8,793 nucleotides of DNA from Muribaculaceae bacterium (GTDB lineage Bacteria; Bacteroidota; Bacteroidia; Bacteroidales; Muribaculaceae): positions 1 through 8,793 of the forward strand of contig VSPO01000127.1 of NCBI GenBank assembly GCA_009775375.1, given 5' to 3'. The position numbers were made by a program, and so were the translations under genes. Under the pieces are notes generated by a model that made no database searches, had not been told where the DNA came from, and saw only the letters and a program-made list of their open reading frames with translations. Shown here one piece after another: positions 1 through 6,018 of this stretch (position 1 is the stretch's first letter; every line of letters begins with the position of its first letter).

Positions 1-72
1 CTGCGGTCTTTTCACCCGCATAGCAGGCAAAATAGCAGCAATGACGTTCATGCAATATGTCAATTTCGTTAA

Positions 73-426
73 TCATCATCCGATTGGGCGGATAAAATAT
101 TCTCTAATTTAATTCAACCAACAGGTGAAATCATTTATCAGTCAACTGACCATGTAGCATTGACTCCCGAGGGATGGCCAATAATCACACGAGCCTTCTT
201 CACCGGACGTAATAACTATGTGCCGGATATTAAAGAGATTGAGGTGGAGATTGGCGATATGATATTCATCTGTTCCGACGGTGTTTATGGCTGCGGTAGA
301 TGGAATGAAGTTAAAGATGCCCTCCTTGATGGAGACACCCCTGATTCCTTAGGTAAAATAAAGGAGATTACAGGAAGGAATGCCAATGACAATTATTCGG
401 CAATTCTCATCCATTTGCAATTTTAG
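73..426 (+). pseudogene. C-terminal remnant of a PP2C-type serine/threonine phosphatase
   Basis: This open stretch reads as the C-terminal part of a PP2C-family metal-dependent protein phosphatase. Visible hallmarks are EIIYQSTDH (the usual strand after the GDSRxY motif), a glycine- and aspartate-rich IGDMIFICSDGVYG, and a terminal NANDNYSAILI matching the family's last metal-binding Asp-Asn followed by a hydrophobic strand. It is far shorter than the usual ~230-270 residues. The same frame is closed by a TAA at 70-72. In the +1-shifted frame, bases 2-112 are open, and just before their stop they encode PIGRIKYSLI, which resembles the expected IGDSRIYxL strand. The reading therefore seems to jump frames near base 110, as in a decayed or frameshifted gene. 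The only in-frame start candidate of reasonable length is a TTG at 160, which lies inside the fold and has no ribosome site. A sequencing error or a longer gene upstream of the window cannot be excluded. Confidence 0.6.
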
Positions 427-504
427 AAAAAAGCACAGATTATTGATATATTTAACCTATCCATGTATCTCTATATATGTAAGAACAATTAACACATAAT
501 CATC

Positions 505-864
505 ATGGCAATATTCAATCTTGACTACAATGCTCTCTGGGAGAGCATCTGCAACTGGAGCCGCAAGGCCGGTCGCGCCGCAACCCGCCCCGTTCTTCTC
601 ATGTGGTATGTAATGCGGAGCAAGGACACTCCGCGAAAAGACAAGTGGGCAATCTTCGGTTCGCTGGCTTATCTCATCCTTCCTATCGACATACTCGATT
701 CAAAACGTCTGCCGATTATCGGCTGGCTTGACGAAGTAGCCTCTCTCACTGTCCTTGTTCAGAAGATGTCGAAATATATCACTCCGGAAATGGAAGTCAA
801 GGCCGATGACCAACTCGACAAATGGTTCCCGGAGTATGTGGAGTTTGAAATGATAGAGGGATAA
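505..864 (+). CDS. YkvA/DUF1232 family protein
   Basis: This 119-residue protein carries the DUF1232 (YkvA) signature. A hydrophobic segment at about residues 49-64 ends in YLILPIDIL (56-64) and is followed by LPIIGWLDEVASL (69-81), matching the family pattern YxLxPxDxxPD...GxxDD. The N-terminal third is basic (SRKAGRAATRP), and the C-terminal tail is acidic. Family members are small, membrane-associated proteins of unknown biochemical role, so no reaction can be assigned. The ATG at 505 follows the leader AACACATAATCATC, with no Shine-Dalgarno sequence, as is normal in Bacteroidota. The 78-base gap upstream holds only a weak -7-like element, TATATTTA at 447-454. A 30-codon membrane ORF starts 5 bases after the stop and is probably co-transcribed. 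The family call is confident; the function is unknown. Confidence 0.85.
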   Translation: MAIFNLDYNALWESICNWSRKAGRAATRPVLLMWYVMRSKDTPRKDKWAIFGSLAYLILPIDILDSKRLPIIGWLDEVASLTVLVQKMSKYITPEMEVKADDQLDKWFPEYVEFEMIEG

Positions 865-869
865 CAGGG

Positions 870-962
870 ATGGGACTATTATGGACGGCGATCATTGCGT
901 ACATCCTCTTTCGTAACCGAGAGAAGATTGTTTCTTTTTTCCGAAATATCTTTCGGAAGTAG
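870..962 (+). CDS. Putative 30-residue single-helix membrane protein
   Basis: This small ORF begins at the ATG at 870, five bases after the stop of the YkvA-like gene, and ends with TAG at 960-962. Residues 2-14 (GLLWTAIIAYILF) are strongly hydrophobic and could form a short transmembrane helix. The remainder (RNREKIVSFFRNIFRK) is basic and amphipathic, as expected of a tail lying on the inner face of the membrane. An AGGG directly precedes the start, possibly a ribosome site though too close to be ideal. The position and the clean hydrophobic-then-basic layout support a real small protein translated with its neighbour. A chance ORF is possible, because conservation cannot be tested here. No family is recognised. 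Confidence 0.45.
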   Translation: MGLLWTAIIAYILFRNREKIVSFFRNIFRK

Positions 963-1010
963 AAATTAAAGATTATAAGGTGTCAGCGCCTCGATATCAG
1001 TATAATTTAG

Positions 1011-1018
1011 TAACTTTG
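1011..1018 (+). promoter_or_regulatory. Bacteroidota-type -7 promoter element for the RSH operon
   Basis: TAACTTTG is an exact match to the Bacteroidota primary sigma -7 consensus TAnnTTTG. It lies 23 bases before the RSH start codon, so transcription would start close to 1022-1027 and leave a short leader of about 15-20 bases. No good -33 TTTG box is seen at the expected distance upstream (about 987-991), which lowers confidence. It would separate the RSH operon from the YkvA pair upstream. Confidence 0.45.
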
Positions 1019-1041
1019 ATAACTTAAAGACAACCATTATC

Positions 1042-2943
1042 ATGCAGAACGAATACAACCGAATCATTCAGGAACGAGCCGAACACGTTTTCGAGGTCAT
1101 GGTAAAGCGTGTATCGTCTGAAGATATGCTCCGAATCCGTGCCGCATTTGAACTGGCACGGGAGGCACACGCTCCCCAGAAGCGTAAAACCGGTGAACCG
1201 TATATATTCCATCCAATCGAGGTAGCGAATATCGCGGCGGAAGAGCTTATGCTCGGTGCGAATCCGGTCATCGCGTGTTTTCTGCATGATGTGGTGGAGG
1301 ATACCCATTACACCATTGACGACATCCGCGACCGTTTCGGCGACGATGTAGCATTCCTTGTCCGCGTAGTGACAAAGAAACCTACCCACGACTATGAACT
1401 GTCAAAACAACTCGACAATTACCGTCAGTTACTCAACTCAATGCAGTATGACATCCGCGCCATACTCGTCAAGCTCGCCGACCGTCTGCATAATATGCGC
1501 ACACTCGCTTCAATGAAGCCGGAGAAGCAGATGAAGATTGCCGGTGAAACCGACTATTTCTATGCTCCACTTGCCAACCGCCTCGGACTATACAACATTA
1601 AGACCGAATTGGAAAACCTCTCGTTCCGGTTCCGCTGCCCTGATGAATATGAAGAAATTTCAACGCTCATTGCCCGCCATGTTGAAGCGAACAAGGATAA
1701 TCTTGAGACATTCCGCCGTCAGATTGAAGAGACTCTCTCGGCGGCCGGAATCAAGGCACGTGTCTATGTAGATTACCGCCGTCCGTTCAGTCTGTGGCGC
1801 AAGATGAAGAAGTATGGCGATGACTTCAACCATCTGAAATACCGTCACTTTGTAGAAGTGGTATTTGATGAAAACCGGACAGCACTAAGCGAGAAGGAGA
1901 TGGCGATGAAAATCTACTGCATCCTTACCGACCGTTTCAAGGAGAAGCATTGCAGTATGAGCAACTATATTGACGCTCCCAAAGAGAACGGCTATCAGAG
2001 CATCCATGTCAAACTACTCCCTGACTTCGGCCGCTGGCAGGAGGTGCATATCAGTAGCGAAGCGATGATTCGTCAGTCACAGTTAGGATGTGTCGCAGAA
2101 CGCAACGAGAGCAACATCCAGATGTGGATTGAGAAGTTCCGTAAGGTACTGCATGACACTATCAGTGGAGCGATGCGTGATGACCGCTACATGGAGGATA
2201 TTATCACCGCTTTTTATAACGATGACATACAGGTTTTCACGCCTACAGGCAAGAAAATCATCCTTCCTCAGAACGCCACTGCGATTGATTTCGCATACGA
2301 GGTACATACTGATTTGGGAGACCATGCCAAATACGTACGTATCAACAGCCGTTTGGAGCCTGTCAACACGGAGCTGAGACGTGGTGACGTAGTTGAAATA
2401 TTCACCGAAAAGGATTCACATCCTGAACAGGACTGGCAGAACTTCGCCCACACTTTCAAGGCGCGTAAGGCAATCCGCCGTTATCTGGAGTCAATTCCGA
2501 AAGCACCGTATTGTCGATGCTCTGTCTGTAATCCCATTCCCGGAGAGGAGGTAATCGGTATCCGGAATCATTTTGACCCGGAACTCATAACGGTACATAA
2601 ACGCGACTGTCCCCATGCCATAAGTATGGCATCCTCGTATGGCGATGATGTCGTGTCTGTTGACTACAAGGCTGACGAAACTCTATATCCATTGACTCTG
2701 AAGGTAAAGGCAGTTGACCGCAGTCACCTCTTCGTTGACCTTGTGGATTGTATCACCAACACTTTCCATCTCTCGATGGAATCGTTCAACACCAAGACCG
2801 ACCGTAATATAGTGGTCTGCAAAATCCGCTTCGGTGTCCACTCATACGCTGAACTGAAAACTATTATCAACCATATCTCTGCCATCGAGGGCGTTGATGA
2901 AGTGCGCCGCCTCGATGAAGATGATGAACTATTTGACGTTTGA
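1042..2943 (+). CDS. RelA/SpoT-type protein with intact HD hydrolase and degenerate synthetase
   Basis: A 633-residue long-type RSH protein, predicted cytosolic, for hydrolysis of (p)ppGpp-like alarmones. The HD hydrolase (about 25-190) is complete: KRKTGEPYIFHP (47-58), HDVVED (82-87) and KLADRLHN (144-151) retain the expected metal and catalytic His, Asp, Glu and Asn residues. The synthetase region (about 235-355) keeps Lys254, GYQSIH (317-322) and Glu334. It has lost residues needed for pyrophosphate transfer: the position of the catalytic Asp (D264 of streptococcal Rel) is Tyr267, the ATP-binding Arg/Lys region reads DYRRPF, and ExQxRT is EVHISS. TGS is at about 395-455, a Cys-rich element at 491-523 (CRCSVCNPIPG...HKRDC) and ACT at about 548-625. 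The helical linker between TGS and the Cys-rich element is nearly absent, so the protein is shorter than the usual 700-750 residues. It heads a packed operon with a tyrosine phosphatase and an ADP-ribosylglycohydrolase. A housekeeping Rel/SpoT is less likely given the eroded synthetase. Confidence 0.93.
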   Translation: MQNEYNRIIQERAEHVFEVMVKRVSSEDMLRIRAAFELAREAHAPQKRKTGEPYIFHPIEVANIAAEELMLGANPVIACFLHDVVEDTHYTIDDIRDRFGDDVAFLVRVVTKKPTHDYELSKQLDNYRQLLNSMQYDIRAILVKLADRLHNMRTLASMKPEKQMKIAGETDYFYAPLANRLGLYNIKTELENLSFRFRCPDEYEEISTLIARHVEANKDNLETFRRQIEETLSAAGIKARVYVDYRRPFSLWRKMKKYGDDFNHLKYRHFVEVVFDENRTALSEKEMAMKIYCILTDRFKEKHCSMSNYIDAPKENGYQSIHVKLLPDFGRWQEVHISSEAMIRQSQLGCVAERNESNIQMWIEKFRKVLHDTISGAMRDDRYMEDIITAFYNDDIQVFTPTGKKIILPQNATAIDFAYEVHTDLGDHAKYVRINSRLEPVNTELRRGDVVEIFTEKDSHPEQDWQNFAHTFKARKAIRRYLESIPKAPYCRCSVCNPIPGEEVIGIRNHFDPELITVHKRDCPHAISMASSYGDDVVSVDYKADETLYPLTLKVKAVDRSHLFVDLVDCITNTFHLSMESFNTKTDRNIVVCKIRFGVHSYAELKTIINHISAIEGVDEVRRLDEDDELFDV

Positions 2944-2945
2944 AT

Positions 2946-3395
2946 ATGAAAATAGTATTTGTTTGCACAGGCAATGCGAGCCGCTCGGCTGCTGCCGAGG
3001 TTGTGTTGAAAAAGATGGTTGCCGACAACGATATTGACGGCATTGAAGTCGCTTCCTGCGGAACGAAAGTGCCTGATGGGCTCGACCGCGAGGATGTGAT
3101 GTGTCGTATCGCCTCTGAACATGGTTATCAAATGGGTGGGAAAGCCATACTTATGAACGAGGAACTACTCAATTCAGCCGATTTGATAATCGTAATGACC
3201 AAACACCATCGCAATGAAGTAACCTGTCTGCTGAAATACGACCATTGGGACAGGATTGTCCGATTCAACGATTACTGCTTTGGAGAGTCCATAGACCTCC
3301 CGGATCCTCACTATCAGACAGAATACGTGTATCGCACATGCTTCGATACTATTGAGCGAGGCTGTGCTGAAATCATAAAAAAATTACAACAATGA
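2946..3395 (+). CDS. Low-molecular-weight protein tyrosine phosphatase family protein
   Basis: This 149-residue cytosolic protein has the LMW-PTP fold signature. The phosphate-binding loop VCTGNASRS (residues 6-14) gives Cys7 as nucleophile and Arg13 in the CX5RS motif. The DLPDPHY motif (117-123) supplies the general acid Asp120. Both catalytic elements are intact, and the length is normal for the family (about 140-160). Members dephosphorylate phosphotyrosine, and some bacterial ones act on phosphoarginine; arsenate reductases of the ArsC class share the fold. The additional redox cysteines that would point to arsenate reduction are not clearly arranged here, so a phosphatase role is preferred. 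The ATG at 2946 is chosen because it gives the typical MKIVFVCTGN start and lies two bases after the RSH stop; a TTG at 2940 would overlap that stop. The 3' end overlaps the ADP-ribosylglycohydrolase start as ATGA, implying coupled translation. Confidence 0.9.
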   Translation: MKIVFVCTGNASRSAAAEVVLKKMVADNDIDGIEVASCGTKVPDGLDREDVMCRIASEHGYQMGGKAILMNEELLNSADLIIVMTKHHRNEVTCLLKYDHWDRIVRFNDYCFGESIDLPDPHYQTEYVYRTCFDTIERGCAEIIKKLQQ

Positions 3396-4516
3396 TAAGA
3401 GAACAGTTACAAGATAAATGTCGAGGCTCTCTCGTCGGGGGTGCCGTTGGGGACGCTCTCGGCTATGAGGTCGAGTTTATGAATCTTGCGGCAATCCGAA
3501 AACGGTTTGGCAAGAAAGGAATCACATGTTATGTTCTTCATGACGGTGTGGCTCAATTCTCCGATGATACTCAGATGACACTTTTCACTCTCGAAGGGCT
3601 GATGAGTGGCGTCATCGACACGAAAGCGGGAAAGCTGGAGGCAATTCTACCGTATATTGAGAAAGGCTATCTCAACTGGCATAAGACCCAGACCGGAATA
3701 CCCGAACCACAGGCTGACAGTTGGATGAGCCATATACGGGCATTATGGAACCGCCGCGCGCCGGGCATGACCTGCATGGGGGCTTTGGATAACATAGCTC
3801 AAGGAATGGAAGTGCGTAACAACTCAAAAGGGTGCGGCGGGGTGATGCGTGTCGCCCCGATCGGAATATTCAATGCCGCTCATTCCAATCTATACAAATA
3901 CGATGACACGGCACATCTTGCGGGTTGGGCTGCGGAAATCACCCACAAGCATATCGCAAGCACTTTCGCCTCGGCACTTCTGGCCACAACCGTAGAGAAC
4001 TGCATACATGACGAGACCGTTGACCGTCTGACATTCTCATGGATTGTTGACGGAGGTCTGACAATGATGCCGAAGTATTTCCCGGGACACGATGAAGAGT
4101 TAGGTCGGTTCTCTCGTCTCATCCACCGGGCATTGGCCCTTGGACAGGATTCCATCCCGGAAGCCTCTGCAATACGCGAATTAGGAGAAGGTTGGGTCGG
4201 TGACGAGGCCATAGCCATAGCCGTGTTCTCCGTGATGCGACATATCGACAGCTTCGAGGATTGTATTGTCTGCGCTGTCAACCATGACGGTGACAGCGAT
4301 TCGACCGGGGCAATAGCCGGAAATATTATCGGCGCAATACTTGGCTATTCTGCCATTCCATCGTATTATCTTGAAAATCTTGAAATCGAACCGATTCTTG
4401 TATCGGCTGCCGACGACCTGTGCGCTGACGTGAAGATCCCCGAAGTCAACCGGCGCATCGGAGACCGCTATATAAAGCATATTCCAACTGGTATTGATAA
4501 AGATTTCTTGTTATGA
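3392..4516 (+). CDS. ADP-ribosylglycohydrolase family protein (ARH/DraG-like)
   Basis: A 374-residue cytosolic hydrolase predicted to remove ADP-ribose from proteins or other acceptors using a binuclear Mg centre. The family motifs occur in order: GSLVGGAVGDALGYEVEF (12-29), SDDTQMT (57-63, with Asp58, Asp59 and Thr60 as metal ligands), GCGGVMRVAPIG (147-158) and NHDGDSDSTGAIAGNIIGA (297-315), where Asp301, Asp303 and Thr305 complete the metal site. Nothing essential appears missing, and the length suits the family (about 300-380). The start overlaps the phosphatase stop and the stop overlaps the next start, both as ATGA, so it is embedded in one transcript with the RSH and phosphatase genes. 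The exact acceptor (arginine, serine, nucleic acid or free ADP-ribose derivative) cannot be read from sequence. No ADP-ribosyltransferase is visible nearby to name the target. Confidence 0.93.
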   Translation: MIREQLQDKCRGSLVGGAVGDALGYEVEFMNLAAIRKRFGKKGITCYVLHDGVAQFSDDTQMTLFTLEGLMSGVIDTKAGKLEAILPYIEKGYLNWHKTQTGIPEPQADSWMSHIRALWNRRAPGMTCMGALDNIAQGMEVRNNSKGCGGVMRVAPIGIFNAAHSNLYKYDDTAHLAGWAAEITHKHIASTFASALLATTVENCIHDETVDRLTFSWIVDGGLTMMPKYFPGHDEELGRFSRLIHRALALGQDSIPEASAIRELGEGWVGDEAIAIAVFSVMRHIDSFEDCIVCAVNHDGDSDSTGAIAGNIIGAILGYSAIPSYYLENLEIEPILVSAADDLCADVKIPEVNRRIGDRYIKHIPTGIDKDFLL

Positions 4517-4965
4517 GGAAGGTTATTTTCGTGCTGGTTGTCACGTTGGCCGGTATATTTGCAGCGTTTGCGACAGACAGAAATCTTACATTAGATGAAT
4601 TGTTCAACAAAGTATCACATATCGACCGCTTTGAAGTCATGGATTTCAATGGCGGAGACATGGGTTTTCCTGACAATCTTGGAAAAGGAGTCTTGGCGAT
4701 ACATCCCAATGCCGAACCCCGAGAAGAGATAGTAGCATTGCTGAATCAAATTCCGCGAGAGTCTCTTGTATATGACAACACAGACGAAGAAGGCAGGTTT
4801 GACCGTTTCTTTAAGGAGGACAATTCCACATTGCTGTATGTCCATGTCGGACATGGCTCTGGAGACACTGCTGTCATTCTTTTCAAAGGTGGCAAAGCGG
4901 AGGATGTCAATGACTTCATAAGCCGTATCAATAGAGAGCTGTCCGAACGTAATTCTGAAGAATAA
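4513..4965 (+). CDS. Small exported protein, DUF4252-like
   Basis: A 150-residue protein with a clear N-terminal signal peptide: basic start, hydrophobic core VIFVLVVTLAGIFAAF, likely cleavage after AFA at residue 20. No lipobox cysteine is present, so it should be released into the periplasm. The mature part starts LTLDELFNKVSHIDRFEVMDF and includes STLLYVHVGHGSGDTAVILF (106-125). This resembles DUF4252, a family of small Bacteroidota cell-envelope proteins of unknown function; the match is from pattern memory and is not strong. Its ATG overlaps the ADP-ribosylglycohydrolase stop (ATGA), which couples an exported product to a cytosolic enzyme operon. No catalytic motif is recognised. Confidence 0.75.
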   Translation: MRKVIFVLVVTLAGIFAAFATDRNLTLDELFNKVSHIDRFEVMDFNGGDMGFPDNLGKGVLAIHPNAEPREEIVALLNQIPRESLVYDNTDEEGRFDRFFKEDNSTLLYVHVGHGSGDTAVILFKGGKAEDVNDFISRINRELSERNSEE

Positions 4966-4973
4966 AACAATGA

Positions 4974-4990
4974 TTTTATAGATTATAAAA
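4974..4990. repeat. Perfect A/T palindrome between two exported-protein genes
   Basis: TTTTATA, spacer GAT, TATAAAA forms a perfect 7-base inverted repeat in the 36-base gap between the DUF4252-like gene and the Sel1-like gene. It has no G or C in its arms and no following T-run, so it is a poor intrinsic terminator. It might be an operator or simply chance in A/T-rich spacer. Confidence 0.3.
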
Positions 4991-5001
4991 CAAAACTGAC
5001 A

Positions 5002-6000
5002 ATGACTCGAATAAGAATATATCATCGTTTGTTTATTACCTTGACCGCAACGATGTCTGCCGTCACAACATTGGCTAACAACGCCATTGACTTCAATGAA
5101 ACCAACATGGGAAAATCTGCGGCGGTTGTTGTGTCAGACACGCTTCCGGTATCAGAATCCACTGCTGCACATGGAGACACGTTTGTTTCGCTCACGAATT
5201 TGATTGAAAGGGTAAGACAGGGCGACAAGCAAGCATACGAGACTTTGGCCGACTGCTATCGGAATGGTAAAGGCGGTGTTGAAAAATGTATGTTCAACGC
5301 TATCATCTGCTATCAGCTTGCAGGGCAGAAACCGGTCGATGTGGCGGAGGCGGCTTTCAACACCAATCCAAACGACGAACTTGGTCTTATGAACCATCTT
5401 ATGGTAATTATGGACAAGCATGGGCTTGACAGTCTCGGTGTCGCGATGGAATCAGTGGATATACCCGACTATAAGTGGGCAAACCTGTTGAAGAATATAG
5501 TCACCAATGCCGATTCAGACAATTCACGGGACTATATTCTGTCTATGGTTGATGGAAACTCAACCGGTGACGAGTTTCTTATGGCGTTCGCGAGCCTGCA
5601 TATTCTGACCCGTCATCTCCCTGATCTGGAATCAACACCTAAAGCACTGCTTATGGCAGAAAAAGTTCCGTTCATGTATAATCATGCCGGAGAAAAGCAG
5701 TGGGACAGGTACAGAGAGGATGTGTCCGCGAATAAAGAGAATCTCGATAGTGCCATAATGTATTTCCAAAAGGCGGATGCCAATGGATTCCTGTCTCCCC
5801 GGAATGCACGAAGGATACTGTCGATTAATGCAAGAAAGTGTGCAGACATGTCAAGGTACTTCGACAAGAATGATATTCAAAGACTTATCCGTATCGGGGG
5901 CTCTGTTGAAGATTATGATGAAGCGGACGTGGTGGAAATGGATATGAATCCGGTCGAAAAGATTGAAGACACCGAATCCGATCAAGTTCCGACTCTATAA
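5002..6000 (+). CDS. Exported Sel1-like repeat protein
   Basis: A 332-residue secreted protein. The first 25 residues form a signal peptide (basic MTRIRIYHR, hydrophobic LFITLTATMSAVTTLA, cleavage after TLA). After a Ser/Thr-rich linker, residues about 73-108 read as a Sel1-type helical repeat: QGDKQAYETLADCYRNGKGG followed by NAIICYQLAG. A second, weaker helical unit, DSAIMYFQKADANGFLSPRNA, lies near residue 250. Sel1 repeats are TPR-like scaffolds for protein-protein contacts; no enzyme motif is seen. The C-terminal 35 residues are acidic. The gene begins 36 bases after the DUF4252-like gene and is followed after 18 bases by the DUF3298 protein gene, so it is probably in the same transcript. 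The central region (about 115-240) is not recognised. Confidence 0.75.
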   Translation: MTRIRIYHRLFITLTATMSAVTTLANNAIDFNETNMGKSAAVVVSDTLPVSESTAAHGDTFVSLTNLIERVRQGDKQAYETLADCYRNGKGGVEKCMFNAIICYQLAGQKPVDVAEAAFNTNPNDELGLMNHLMVIMDKHGLDSLGVAMESVDIPDYKWANLLKNIVTNADSDNSRDYILSMVDGNSTGDEFLMAFASLHILTRHLPDLESTPKALLMAEKVPFMYNHAGEKQWDRYREDVSANKENLDSAIMYFQKADANGFLSPRNARRILSINARKCADMSRYFDKNDIQRLIRIGGSVEDYDEADVVEMDMNPVEKIEDTESDQVPTL

Positions 6001-6018
6001 ATCATCATCGAGCAGTCT

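Noticed and set aside
160..426. An intact 88-residue gene starting at TTG 160
   Set aside because: The start falls in the middle of the PP2C fold, has no ribosome site, and the matching phosphatase sequence continues upstream in the same frame.
1024..1389. Reverse-strand 121-codon open frame over the start of the RSH gene
   Set aside because: It lies wholly opposite conserved HD-domain codons, has no family resemblance and is explained as a shadow of the coding strand.
1042..2943. Naming the RSH gene relA or spoT
   Set aside because: The intact hydrolase argues against RelA, while the eroded synthetase and short linker argue against the ordinary bifunctional SpoT/Rel, so no symbol is safe.
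2940..2948. TTG start at 2940 for the LMW phosphatase
   Set aside because: The ATG at 2946 gives the canonical MKIVFVCTGN beginning; the TTG only adds two residues and overlaps the RSH stop.
2724..3131. Reverse-strand 135-codon open frame spanning the RSH/phosphatase junction
   Set aside because: It contains a low-complexity serine run created by the complement of Asp/Glu codons, and it lies opposite two well-supported genes.
2946..3395. Arsenate reductase ArsC
   Set aside because: The fold is shared, but no arsenic-resistance neighbours occur and the resolving cysteines are not clearly placed.
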